A DNA stretch of 64,000 nt from the NCBI RefSeq assembly GCF_000430705.1, contig NZ_AUMN01000002.1, positions 186,001-250,000 on the forward strand, read 5' to 3'. The translations under genes were made by a program, and so were the position numbers. Shown piece after piece: positions 44,866 to 53,069 of the stretch. Every line of letters starts with the position of its first letter. Position 1 is the stretch's first letter. This stretch comes from Arthrobacter castelli DSM 16402. GTDB lineage: Bacteria > Actinomycetota > Actinomycetes > Actinomycetales > Micrococcaceae. Below the pieces are notes generated by a model. The model saw only the letters and a program-made list of their open reading frames with translations. It ran no database searches and was not told the DNA's origin.

Positions 44866-45804
44866 ATGCAGCAAAGATACGTAGGCACGAGCGGACTGCA
44901 GGTCTCCGAACTCGGCCTGGGAACCATGTCCTGGGGGCAGGAAACAGACGAGGAGGCCGCGGCCGACTCGCTCAAGACGTTCCTGGAAGCCGGCGGCACA
45001 CTGATCGACACCGCTGCCGGCTACTCGGATGGCCGCAGCGAGGCAATCCTTGGTTCCATGCTCGGCGACGTGGTGGCCCGGCCCGACGTCGTCATCGTGT
45101 CCAAGGCAGGGATCTCGCGCCATAACGGCGCCCGGCAGGTGGATCTGTCCCGCCGCGCCATGCTGGACTCGCTCGATGCGACACTGGCGAGGCTCGGCAC
45201 CGACCATCTGGACCTGTGGCTGGCACACACCTGGGATCCGCACGTCCCGCTGGAGGAAACCCTCTCCGCACTCGAGCTGGCAGTGGCCACCGGCAGGACG
45301 CGTTACGCGGGCGTCTCCAACCACAACGGGTGGCAACTGGCACGCGCGGTGTCGTTGTCGAATGTTCCCCTGGTGGCCAATCAGACGGAGTATTCGCTCG
45401 TGCGCCGCGCGGTGGAACGGGAGGTCGTGCCGGCCACGGAAGCCCTTGGAGTTGGCACGCTGGCATGGGGGCCCCTTGGCCGCGGCGTGCTGACCGGCAA
45501 ATACCGCAGCAGCGTGCCCACGGGATCGAGAGCAGCCAGCGACCGACTGGCCGAGTACGTCGCCCCGTACCTGGCCGGAAGGCCCGAACGGGTGACTGAG
45601 GCATTACTCACGGCGGCCCGGGGACTGGACCGGCAGCCGATGGAGGTTGCCCTCGCCTGGCTGTTGCAACAACGCACACTCGCGGCGGCGGTCGTAGGTG
45701 CCCGCACGCCCGCGCAACTCAAGGAGGCGGTTTCGGCCAACACCGGCGCACTGCCGGAGCAGATCGCCGAAGTGCTCGACGAAGTCTCAGCCCTGCCGGA
45801 CTAA
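44866..45804 (+). CDS. Aldo/keto reductase
   Basis: NADPH-dependent oxidoreductase of 312 aa with a TIM barrel. SELGLGTMSWGQETDEEAAADSL opens the fold. The catalytic Asp and Tyr are in GTLIDTAAGYSDGRSE, the Lys in VIVSKAG, and the His in WLAHTWDP. Late blocks GPLGRGVLTGKY and PMEVALAWLLQQ bind NADPH. The substrate is unknown. ATG 44866 has TAGGCT (44853-44858) seven bases upstream. It diverges from uppP. Confidence 0.9.
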   Translation: MQQRYVGTSGLQVSELGLGTMSWGQETDEEAAADSLKTFLEAGGTLIDTAAGYSDGRSEAILGSMLGDVVARPDVVIVSKAGISRHNGARQVDLSRRAMLDSLDATLARLGTDHLDLWLAHTWDPHVPLEETLSALELAVATGRTRYAGVSNHNGWQLARAVSLSNVPLVANQTEYSLVRRAVEREVVPATEALGVGTLAWGPLGRGVLTGKYRSSVPTGSRAASDRLAEYVAPYLAGRPERVTEALLTAARGLDRQPMEVALAWLLQQRTLAAAVVGARTPAQLKEAVSANTGALPEQIAEVLDEVSALPD

Positions 45805-45822
45805 ACTGCCGGGCTGAACCCT

Positions 45823-46098
45823 CTAGTTCCGGACGACTTCGAGGTCGTCTTCTTCGCCCAGGTCGTCGTCCGGGCCGTCTTCGTCGTCATCATCATCGTC
45901 GTCATAAATCACCAGCGGCGTGACTTCGCTGTAAGCGTCGTAGAGCGCTTCCTCGTAGGCCTCAAAAGCATCGGCAATGGCGATATACGCTGATTCCACG
46001 GCTGGATCAGCATCCGACCGGCGGCTCGTGGCCGCCGCCAGGTGCTCTTCCAACGCCGACGTCAAGGACTGGAGCGCGACACGCGGATCAATGCTCAT
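45823..46098 (-). CDS. Small acidic hypothetical protein
   Basis: A 91-aa protein with an Ala/Glu-rich helical first half (SLTSALEEHLAAATSRRSDADP, then AYIAIADAFEAYEEALYDAY) and a strikingly acidic tail that includes seven consecutive aspartates and GEEDDLEVV. Proteins of this type, sometimes annotated as primosomal or hypothetical, lie next to YdjM-like genes in relatives, but I do not recognise a family. ATG 46098 has TATCGT (minus 46111-46106) seven bases upstream and no ribosome site, so the mRNA is likely leaderless. It is convergent with the aldo/keto reductase. Confidence 0.7.
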   Translation of the reverse strand: MSIDPRVALQSLTSALEEHLAAATSRRSDADPAVESAYIAIADAFEAYEEALYDAYSEVTPLVIYDDDDDDDEDGPDDDLGEEDDLEVVRN

Positions 46099-46147
46099 GT
46101 AGTAGACGATAGCCTGATTCCACCTTCGCCGAAAGGACTTGCCCGCC

Positions 46148-47002
46148 ATGATGGGAGCACACCACGCGGCCTGCGGCGCTGCCGCCTGGGTTGCGCTGAC
46201 CACTCGGATTGAAATAGATCCTGCGCCCTGGGCGGCACAGCTGCTGCCGCCCGGCGGGACCATACCGCTGGGCTTTGGCCTGCTGGAGGTGAGCGACCTC
46301 GGCGTCGTTACCGGTGCCCTGGTCACTGCCGGGGCCGCGCTGGTCCCGGACGCCGACCACCACAACGCGTCCATCGCCCACTCGCTGCCGCCGCTGTCCA
46401 ACCTGCTGTGCGCCGGTATCGGAACCATCAGTGGGGGACATCGTCACGGCAGCCACTCGATCATTGGCCTCATCGCGTTTACCGCCGCGGCGCTTGCCGC
46501 AGGACTGTGGACAGTCCATGTCCCCGGGCTGGGCGTTGTTTATCCCGGCGCCGGCTTGTTATCGGTGCTGCTGATTGCGTTCGCCGCCAAGGCGCTGAAA
46601 ATCATTCCGGACCGGATGCGCGCATCACCGTGGACGGTAGGTCTGAGCCTTGGAGTGTTCATCGCCCTGTTCGCCCCAGAGCAGCGCTTCTGGTTTCCGC
46701 TGGCCATGGCCGCCGGCGTCGTCGTCCACATCCTCGGGGATATGCTGACCACCGGCGGCTGCAACCTGCTCTGGCCCGCCAGGGTCAAGCCCCCGGCGGC
46801 CATCGCCGCTCTTCCGCTGGTCAACCGGATCTTCAGGCCCAACGGCTACCTGGCCATACCTGTACTCGGCAACGCCGGTTCCCTCCGCGAGTGGGCGCTG
46901 CTGGTGCCTGTTGGCCTCTACGCCGTCGCGGGAGTCGGAGCGTCCCTGGTCCACATCGGACAGGAAAGTTTCACCACGTTGGCGGCCTTAAGCGGCTGGT
47001 AG
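46148..47002 (+). CDS. YdjM-like metal-dependent membrane hydrolase
   Basis: A 284-aa integral membrane protein of the YdjM (DUF457) family. MMGAHHAACGAAAWVA is the usual opening. Metal-type histidines and Asp appear in VPDADHHNASIAHSLPP and GGHRHGSHSIIG, and the last conserved block is HILGDMLTTGG. Several hydrophobic helices alternate with them. The cellular function is unknown; the catalytic residues suggest a hydrolase. ATG 46148 follows AAAGGAC at ten bases; TTG 46139 is in frame. Confidence 0.87.
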   Translation: MMGAHHAACGAAAWVALTTRIEIDPAPWAAQLLPPGGTIPLGFGLLEVSDLGVVTGALVTAGAALVPDADHHNASIAHSLPPLSNLLCAGIGTISGGHRHGSHSIIGLIAFTAAALAAGLWTVHVPGLGVVYPGAGLLSVLLIAFAAKALKIIPDRMRASPWTVGLSLGVFIALFAPEQRFWFPLAMAAGVVVHILGDMLTTGGCNLLWPARVKPPAAIAALPLVNRIFRPNGYLAIPVLGNAGSLREWALLVPVGLYAVAGVGASLVHIGQESFTTLAALSGW

Positions 47003-47115
47003 CCACGCCGGTGAGGCCGATGCATTAAGCTCGGATCTGAGGTAGAGTCCCAAAAAATCGAGGCGGTGACGCCCTTGTTGGCAATGCACAGGAAGTGCTG
47101 GGAACGGCGGGGAAT

Positions 47116-47349
47116 GTGAGGGAACAATTTCAGTCAGGTTCGTTAAAGCGCGAGCGTGACTACGCGCGCCAGTTCGAGTACCTGGTGCTGACGGTCAGCC
47201 CGGTGGAACCTCTGCGGGAGGCCCGCCAGCGGCTGACGGAGCATGCTGAATACGGCAAATGGGAACTAACCCGGACCGTGATCTATACCGGTGGCGCACG
47301 GCGCTACTGGTTGCGGCGCAAGGTGATGAAGGTCGCCCGCACGGCTTAG
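47116..47349 (+). CDS. DUF5703 family protein
   Basis: Small 77-aa actinobacterial protein. FEYLVLTVSPVEPLREARQRLTEHAEYGKWELTRTVIYTGGARRYWLRRKVMKV fits the DUF5703 pattern of a short beta-alpha-beta unit ending in basic residues. The function is unknown. The start is uncertain: GTG 47116 gives MREQFQSGS, the usual family start, with GGGG three bases away; GTG 47095 adds seven residues. It lies between YdjM and a convergent acyl-CoA dehydrogenase. Confidence 0.75.
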   Translation: MREQFQSGSLKRERDYARQFEYLVLTVSPVEPLREARQRLTEHAEYGKWELTRTVIYTGGARRYWLRRKVMKVARTA

Positions 47350-47375
47350 CCGGGGCGACGACGCAACGGCGGCCG

Positions 47376-47407
47376 CACGATGCCGCCGGCTGACACGATG
47401 CCGCCGG
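47376..47407. repeat. Short direct repeat CACGATGCCGCCGG, period 18
   Basis: Two perfect 14-base copies, at 47376-47389 and 47394-47407, lie in the 79-base gap between convergent genes. No function is evident. Confidence 0.5.
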
Positions 47408-47428
47408 TACACATCCGCCCGGGGCGTG

Positions 47429-48589
47429 TCAGTCTTCGACCGGCCCGAGCCACGCATTCGCCACCGTGGCATGCGCTGAGTCTTCATTGGAGGGGTGGAA
47501 ACTGCCGGCGAGCACGTCCCGGTACAACCGCTCCAGTTCACTGCCACGGAAATAACTGCCACCGCCGGCCACCCGGATGGCCGTATCAACAATGTCCCGC
47601 GCCTGTTCGGTGGCGTGCACCTTCACCGACACCAGCTTCGGGAACCACCACTGGCCATGGTCGGTCAGTGCGTCAACCTGGGAGGCCGTCGTCGAAACAT
47701 GGGCCTGCACCGCCTCCAGTGCCATGGCCGCTGCGGCCACCTTGCGCCGGACATCGGGGTCCTGGGCGTAGCTGCGCCCGTCATGCTTCGCCGACGTCCG
47801 GCGGTGGGCGGCATCAACCGCAATATCCAGCGCGCGCCGGCCGATGCCGGTATAGACGGCGGCCAGCAGCGTCTCGAACGTGGCGAAAATGGCGAAGACC
47901 AACGCGTCGGGATTCGGCCCCACCGGCATTTTCCGAAACACGCGGTCGGCCGGAACCTCGGCCCCTTCCAGCACGGTCGTGCAGGACTGGCTGGCCCGCA
48001 TGCCGAGCGTGTTCCAGTCATCCTTGATCGTGTAGCCGGCCGCAGCGCGGTCCACGAATCCGTAGACCAGCGACTCCTCCCCGCCGGTGGTGTCCTTGCC
48101 GAATACGCCGAGCCGGGTCCAGACCGGGGACAGGCTGGTGAAAATCTTGGTGCCAGTGAACCGGTAGCCGCCATCGCCGGTGGGCTCCGCCGTGGTTTTC
48201 GAATCGAACAGCACCGAGTCGTTTCCCGGTTCCGAGATGCCGAAGCCAAAGATCTCCCCGGCGGCCGCTTCGGCCAGCACGTAGTCCAGGCTCGAATCGC
48301 CCCGGGACTTGAGCGCATGGGCCACGCCGTTCCACACCAGATGCATGTTCACTGCCAATGCGGTGGCCGGCGCCGCCGTGGCCAACCGGGTCTGCGCCGC
48401 CGCAACCTGCTCGAGCCCGTATCCAAGCCCGCCGTCGTCGGCCGGCGTGAACATCTTCAAATACCCGGCACGGGCAAGGTCGCGAATATCCTCGTGGCAG
48501 AACCCGTTGCTTTCGTCGTAGCCGGCAGCCCTGCCGCGAATGGTGTCGAGCAATTCATCGGGCAGCAATTCATCGACGGAAATCGTCAT
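47429..48589 (-). CDS. Acyl-CoA dehydrogenase family protein
   Basis: FAD-dependent dehydrogenase-like protein of 386 aa. An N-terminal helical domain (ICHEDIRDLARAGYLKMFTP-like, here FCHEDIRDLARAGYLK), the middle domain with FGFGISEPGNDS and GTKIFTSLSPVWTRLGVFG, and the C-terminal helical bundle (ALDIAVDAAHRRTSAKHDGRSYAQDP) are all present. The usual catalytic Glu late in the protein is not obvious; RVAGGGSYFRGSELERLYRDV aligns with that region, which is closer to Acd-like hydroxylases and desulfurisation enzymes. Physiological substrate unknown. ATG 48589 has AAAGGACG upstream. It follows the M20 peptidase on the same strand. Confidence 0.85.
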   Translation of the reverse strand: MTISVDELLPDELLDTIRGRAAGYDESNGFCHEDIRDLARAGYLKMFTPADDGGLGYGLEQVAAAQTRLATAAPATALAVNMHLVWNGVAHALKSRGDSSLDYVLAEAAAGEIFGFGISEPGNDSVLFDSKTTAEPTGDGGYRFTGTKIFTSLSPVWTRLGVFGKDTTGGEESLVYGFVDRAAAGYTIKDDWNTLGMRASQSCTTVLEGAEVPADRVFRKMPVGPNPDALVFAIFATFETLLAAVYTGIGRRALDIAVDAAHRRTSAKHDGRSYAQDPDVRRKVAAAAMALEAVQAHVSTTASQVDALTDHGQWWFPKLVSVKVHATEQARDIVDTAIRVAGGGSYFRGSELERLYRDVLAGSFHPSNEDSAHATVANAWLGPVED

Positions 48590-48625
48590 GGGCGCGTCCT
48601 TTCCGCTACGTCGCCTTCGGCGGTT

Positions 48626-49930
48626 CTAATACGTACTCAACAACCGGTCCAGGACCCTGGTGCCGAATTTCAAGGATTCGACCGGAACCCGTTCGTCGAC
48701 ACCGTGGAACATGCCGGTAAAGTCCAGCTCCGGCGGTAACTGCAGGGGCGCGAAGCCGTACCCGGTGATCCCCAGCCGGCTCAGGGACTTGTTGTCGGTA
48801 CCTCCCGACAGCGTGTACGGAAGCACCTTGGCCCCCGGATCCTGAGAATGCAGCGCATCGACCATCGAGTCGACCAGGTTGCCGGAGAAGGGAACCTCCA
48901 GCGGGACGTCCTTATGGTCGTAGCTGACGTCGACGCCGTCGCCGGCCAACTCCTGGATGATCTCCAGCACCTGCTGGTCCTGTCCGGGAAGTGTCCTCGA
49001 ATCCACCAGTGCCTCGGCCGTTCCCGGGATCACGTTGTGCTTGTAACCACCCTTGAGCACCGACGGGTTGGCGGTGTTCTGCAGTGTGGCACCGACAAAG
49101 CGGGAGACATTCCCCAGTTCAGCAAGCAGCTTGTCCGGATTATCCGGGTCGAATTCGACGCCGGTCATCTCGGTCACGCTGTCCAGGAACTGCCGCGTGG
49201 TCGCCGTCAGCTCGATCGGCCACTGGTAGTCGCCGATCCTGGTGACTGCACGCGCCAGCTTAGTGATGGCATTGTCGGTGGTGATCTGTGAGCCATGGCC
49301 GGCCCGGCCGTGGGCGGTGAGACGAAGCCAGGAAATCCCTTTCTCCGCAGTCTGCAGCAGGTACGCCCGCTGTCCGCCGATCTGTGCCGAGAACCCGCCG
49401 ACCTCGGAGATGGCTTCAGTGGCTCCTTCGAACAGCTCGGGGTGGTTGTCCACCAGCCAGGAGGCGCCGTACTTGCCGCCTGCCTCCTCGTCGGCGAAGA
49501 AAGCGAAAATCAGGTCGCGTTTCGGCTTCCGGCCGGTGCGGGCGAAGGCGCGGAGGACAGAGAGGATCATCGCGTCCATGTCCTTCATATCGACGGCGCC
49601 ACGACCCCAGATCAGCCCGTCGGCCTCCTCGGCCCCGAACGGATCACGTGCCCAGTCCTCCTTCATCGCAGGAACCACGTCCAGGTGACCGTGCACCACC
49701 AGCGCATCTGCCGATGAGTCCTGGCCCTCCATCCGCGCCACCACGGACGCGCGGCCGGGTTCAGACTCGAAAATCTGCGCCGTGAGTCCGGCTTCCTCCA
49801 TCAGAGCCGCTGCGTATTCGGCCGCAACACGTTCGCCGGGCCCCGACCCGTCCCCGAAATTCGAGGTGTCGATCCGGATCAAATCCTGGCAAATGCGCGT
49901 CACTTCGTCTTCGGCGGTGGCAGGGTTCAC
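48626..49930 (-). CDS. M20/M25/M40 family metallopeptidase (dipeptidase-like)
   Basis: Zinc-dependent peptidase or deacylase of 434 aa. The metal and catalytic residues are in VVHGHLDVVPAMKEDW (His, Asp), WGRGAVDMKDMDAM (bridging Asp), FAFFADEEAGGKYGA (Glu-Glu) and the C-terminal LSGGTDNKSLSRLG. The dimerisation domain lies in between. It probably cleaves N-acylated amino acids or dipeptides. The GTG at 49930 has GAGGAG seven bases upstream. The acyl-CoA dehydrogenase gene is 36 bases downstream with its own ribosome site. Confidence 0.93.
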   Translation of the reverse strand: MNPATAEDEVTRICQDLIRIDTSNFGDGSGPGERVAAEYAAALMEEAGLTAQIFESEPGRASVVARMEGQDSSADALVVHGHLDVVPAMKEDWARDPFGAEEADGLIWGRGAVDMKDMDAMILSVLRAFARTGRKPKRDLIFAFFADEEAGGKYGASWLVDNHPELFEGATEAISEVGGFSAQIGGQRAYLLQTAEKGISWLRLTAHGRAGHGSQITTDNAITKLARAVTRIGDYQWPIELTATTRQFLDSVTEMTGVEFDPDNPDKLLAELGNVSRFVGATLQNTANPSVLKGGYKHNVIPGTAEALVDSRTLPGQDQQVLEIIQELAGDGVDVSYDHKDVPLEVPFSGNLVDSMVDALHSQDPGAKVLPYTLSGGTDNKSLSRLGITGYGFAPLQLPPELDFTGMFHGVDERVPVESLKFGTRVLDRLLSTY

Positions 49931-50100
49931 GACTGACTCCTCGCTGCGTTGAAATGGCCTGAATACCCCACCTTATCCATCCCTTCGCCGTCGATGCCCG
50001 AAGGGCGCCGAGGATTCAGAACTTCGGCGTCGATCATGGTATTGTTTTTCTCGCTGCTTTCTTCGCGTCGGGCAATGAACGACGGCGGGAAAGACCACCT

Positions 50101-50186
50101 GCGCGGGTGGCGGAATAGGCAGACGCGCTAGCTTGAGGTGCTAGTCCTCGTATTAGAGGGTGGGGGTTCAAGTCCCCCCTCGCGCA
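50101..50186 (+). tRNA. tRNA-Leu (GAG)
   Basis: Class II tRNA of 86 nt. The acceptor GCGCGGG (50101-50107) pairs with CTCGCGC (50179-50185) with one G-T pair, and A50186 is the discriminator; CCA is not encoded. The anticodon stem CTAGC/GCTAG encloses TTGAGGT, anticodon GAG. A long variable arm precedes the T arm GGGGG-TTCAAGT-CCCCC (50162-50178). Confidence 0.95.
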
Positions 50187-50194
50187 CACAGGAG

Positions 50195-50230
50195 AACCCC
50201 GGGAATCCAAGGATTTTCCGGGGTTTTCTT
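50195..50230 (+). terminator. Rho-independent terminator of tRNA-Leu
   Basis: AACCCCGG (50195-50202) pairs with CCGGGGTT (50218-50225), with AATCC/GGATT extending the stem inside, followed by TTCTT. It is the natural end of the tRNA transcript. Confidence 0.85.
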
Positions 50231-50335
50231 CATCCCCCGGTTGTGCCCGGCAGCCGGCGGCCGGAAACCCAAGTGCTTAGCCCAAGCGGGCGTATCGTAG
50301 TGTAGGCAGAACTTCCCAACGCATACTGTTGGGGC

Positions 50336-50860
50336 ATGGGACTGAATAGACACAAGGGCGATCAGGAAGAAGTCGAAGTTCTCGTGCCTGGTGGCCGCAA
50401 GGTCCGCGCGACAGTGCGAAACGGCAGGGTCCTGATGCCCAAACCAGCTTCGACGGTAGGAGCGAAGCGCGGGTTCCGATCAACGCGGAAAGGCGTAACA
50501 ACGCTGCCTATCAAATCCCTCGAGCAGTCGTCCCAATACTCTCCGGATGCAGTTACCCGCCGTGTTATCGAGGTGCCGGGTAACAATACGGTTGCGGGCC
50601 TGTTGGGGGTAAGCAACGACCGGCCAAGCCGCTGGGCGACAGGAAGTGAGGCTCCCTCGGAGGAAAATCGCGCCCCGCTTGCTGACCTGGATTCCATGCT
50701 CGGCCAGTTGCTGACCGTTTTTACAGCGGGGCAGGCCGCACTATGGCTCAATGGGCACGATCCGTTCTTGAACGCCCGGCCCATCGACGTGTATCGGATC
50801 GAAGGGGCCGGCCCCGTCATTGAAGCCATGAAGGCCTACGAACAAGGCGCTTTCGCATAA
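50336..50860 (+). CDS. Xre/MbcA/ParS-type antitoxin (DUF2384)
   Basis: Antitoxin of 174 aa for the RES toxin encoded next. The N-terminal 70 residues are basic and of unclear fold. A short Xre-like segment (NTVAGLLGVSNDRPSRWATGSEAP) leads into the toxin-binding domain: LGQLLTVFTAGQAALWLNGHDPFLNARPIDVYRIEGAGPVIEAM, typical of MbcA/ParS antitoxins. ATG 50336 has TACTGT (50324-50329) six bases upstream and only weak ribosome pairing, so the mRNA is probably leaderless. It ends immediately before the toxin start (TAA ATG). It lies just past tRNA-Leu. Confidence 0.85.
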   Translation: MGLNRHKGDQEEVEVLVPGGRKVRATVRNGRVLMPKPASTVGAKRGFRSTRKGVTTLPIKSLEQSSQYSPDAVTRRVIEVPGNNTVAGLLGVSNDRPSRWATGSEAPSEENRAPLADLDSMLGQLLTVFTAGQAALWLNGHDPFLNARPIDVYRIEGAGPVIEAMKAYEQGAFA

Positions 50861-51322
50861 ATGGAGTTTTGGCGCGTATTCAACTGGAAGCCTGCTGCAA
50901 CCGATCCAGCTACTAAACGGGCATCCAATGTTTACCTGGCCCCGCCAGGGCGCCGGACGAATAGACGATCCGCACCGCAGCATGAATACCTCGTCCTCTA
51001 CCTGGGAGACTCCGCCGAAGGGGCCGTTGCCGAAGCGCTCGGACGATTCGCGCACTGGACACCTGCGATTCTGGAAGTTCCTTTCACCGCCACTGGGGGG
51101 AACTGTGAAGGCCGGTCCTTCACCCAACAGTGGGCCAGCGGGATCCGGGATGCGACCGGCCATGACGGGCTGTCCTGATGGTCGTACTATGACCCACAGT
51201 GGGCCAGTTTTGGGTTCTGGAATACCAACAGACTTCAATCGGCCGGCGAGCCCGAGGCACTTACGCTGGAGCACCCGGCGGTGATTTCCGCCGCCACGGC
51301 GATCCGACGAGTGATCGTCTAA
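50861..51322 (+). pseudogene. RES-domain toxin interrupted by an in-frame TGA
   Basis: RES toxins act on NAD+ or ADP-ribosylate targets. The sequence has the RES opening WRVFNWKP (Arg at residue 5), YLVLYLGDSAEGAVAEALGRF (Glu at 58) and GIRDATGHDGLS. Codon 106 (51176-51178) is then TGA. The same frame continues without a break as WSYYDPQWASFGFWNTN and more, and ends at TAA 51320-51322 after 154 codons. The TGA replaces a codon in the block that carries the essential serine, probably a TGG tryptophan. A single change therefore seems to have killed the toxin, unless readthrough occurs. The antitoxin is intact. The last 62 bases overlap the convergent RDD gene. Confidence 0.8.
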
Positions 51323-51830
51323 TGCCCTGCACGGGGCTTTTGGCAACCTGTGTGCCGGCCAGCCGGTCGGGAAGCGCCCGGCCCTTCCCGAAGAGGACAC
51401 TGGCCATTATCGCCCCGATCAACGGATAGGTGACGAGGGCAGCGGACCACGTCAGCCGGTCCCTGTCCTCGAAACCGCCGAAGGCGGCACCGACGGCAAC
51501 GACGTGACCAAGCTGCCATGGAAGACCGATCTTGACCGTATTGCGAAGGAGCAGTCGGCCATACCCGGCCGGAGCTAGGCTTCGATCGAGCACAACCAGA
51601 TCATAGTGCCGCTTGCCCCTGGTGGCCCCGTGTTCCCTCTCTTGCCAGGTTGCGAACAGCGTCGCCACTGCCGGGGGCACCGCGCTCATAGCCATCACAA
51701 ATCCACGCCTTCGTCCCCACCCTCTGGCATGGGCGACGATCCCAAGAGGCACGGTGCCGGCGGTGATCGCTGCGTAGCCGATACAGTCCCGCGCATAGGC
51801 CTTCACCCGGTCCGCCGCAAGTTCATCCAT
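51261..51830 (-). CDS. RDD family membrane protein
   Basis: A 189-aa membrane protein. ELAADRVKAYARDCIGYAAITAGTVPLG at the start has the Arg and Asp of the RDD motif. GKRHYDLVVLDRSLAPAGYGRLLLRNTVKIGLPWQLGHVVAVG is the second conserved half. About three or four hydrophobic segments are present. The function is unknown. ATG 51830 has TATAGT (minus 51842-51837) six bases upstream, giving a leaderless start. The 3' end overlaps the tail of the broken RES gene. Confidence 0.75.
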   Translation of the reverse strand: MDELAADRVKAYARDCIGYAAITAGTVPLGIVAHARGWGRRRGFVMAMSAVPPAVATLFATWQEREHGATRGKRHYDLVVLDRSLAPAGYGRLLLRNTVKIGLPWQLGHVVAVGAAFGGFEDRDRLTWSAALVTYPLIGAIMASVLFGKGRALPDRLAGTQVAKSPVQGIRRSLVGSPWRRKSPPGAPA

Positions 51831-51912
51831 GGGGAAACTATAGCCGCCGCACATGGCGCATGCGGGAGTGTATCCGCTCTATTTCCCGTCGCTCTTTCGC
51901 AAGTTTCCTTGT

Positions 51913-52893
51913 TCAGGAATTGGACGCGCGGGAATACGCATCCTGAATTGACGCACCCCAATACGGCCCGAACATGGTGTTCGGAACGGTGGAGTAACCG
52001 AAACTGTTCACCGAGTTCTGCACACCGGTCGAGCTGGAGCCGATAAACCATGGTCCGCCGGAGGATCCACCGGTCATATCGCACGGGATGCCCTGCGATT
52101 GGGACTGACCGAATGAATCCTGAATTGCTGTTCCCGAGCACGAGTATAGATAGGCACCGTTATATGGAGGACCGGCGGGGTAGCCAAACGCCTTGTACTC
52201 CAGTCCGCGGGGCTGGTTAAAGGCAACTCCTGAAGCCCCCACTGTGTCGCTCAAGCTTGCGCTTCCGTTCGGATTGGAGACCACGGCAAAGCCGGTGTCG
52301 TAGCTGATATTGCCGGACCGTTCCCACTGCGAGGTTGCGTAGAGTGCCGTCGCGGCCCACACTCCGTAGGGCGCCTCGCCGTTCTGGTACGCGGGAACAA
52401 AGGCAAACTTGCTGGCCCACGCACCCGCGCCGTCCTTCAGGCAATGGCCAGCGGTGGCGACCGTGTTCTCGTTGTCCGACACCACCGAGTTGGCCGAGCA
52501 GACATAGTCTGCACCGCCCAGGGTGAAGAACACCTTTCCAATGTGTGACACCGGGTTTTCGGCAGCCGCGTGCTGCTGCACAGGCTCCGTCTTCGCCCCG
52601 GGGTTCGCATCACGCTCCGCCTGCTGGCCCTTGATCGTGGTGGGGATTCCGGCCACCGGATCGTTGCCGATACCCACTTCCCTGCCATCGGGCATCAGTG
52701 TGCTGCCGGGCTTGGCATCCTCCATTCGATTTTCGGTCCAGTAGGACGATACCGATGACTCGCTCTCGACCTGCTCCTTGGAAGCGCCATTGCTCCACGC
52801 AGTGGAGTTGTCCGCTTGAGCCGCGGCCGCCCCACCGAGCAACGCCGTCGCCATCATTGCCGATGCGGCTATTGCAGACCCTCTCATAGTCAT
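51913..52893 (-). CDS. Secreted V8/trypsin-like serine protease
   Basis: Extracellular serine protease of about 326 aa. A signal peptide (MTMRGSAIAASAMMATALLGGAAAAQA) should be cut before DNS. A polar propeptide with SYWTENRMEDAKPG follows. The catalytic His is in NTVATAGHCLKDG, the Asp in ISYDTGFAVV, and the Ser in CDMTGGSSGGPW. A VCS...GTAIQDSFGQ disulfide region (YSCSGTAIQ, with CDM) is also visible. ATG 52893 has GAGGG nine bases upstream; the longer frame has no signal. It is the only exported degradative enzyme in the window. Confidence 0.88.
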   Translation of the reverse strand: MTMRGSAIAASAMMATALLGGAAAAQADNSTAWSNGASKEQVESESSVSSYWTENRMEDAKPGSTLMPDGREVGIGNDPVAGIPTTIKGQQAERDANPGAKTEPVQQHAAAENPVSHIGKVFFTLGGADYVCSANSVVSDNENTVATAGHCLKDGAGAWASKFAFVPAYQNGEAPYGVWAATALYATSQWERSGNISYDTGFAVVSNPNGSASLSDTVGASGVAFNQPRGLEYKAFGYPAGPPYNGAYLYSCSGTAIQDSFGQSQSQGIPCDMTGGSSGGPWFIGSSSTGVQNSVNSFGYSTVPNTMFGPYWGASIQDAYSRASNS

Positions 52894-53069
52894 GGATTTT
52901 GTCCCTCTTTCATGGATGAAATCGTACTGTCGATAAATTCGACCCTTGAAAGGACTAGCACGCAATGCCGCAAACGCGCCACCAGGAAATACGAATTTGC
53001 CGTAATCTATTCCAATTTATCCATTCGTTATAGACAAAACGGGGCACGTATGGCATTCTCTGTCGTTTC

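Noticed and set aside
50101-53000. Integrative element or prophage at tRNA-Leu
   Set aside because: No integrase, no repeat of the tRNA 3' end, and no phage genes seen.
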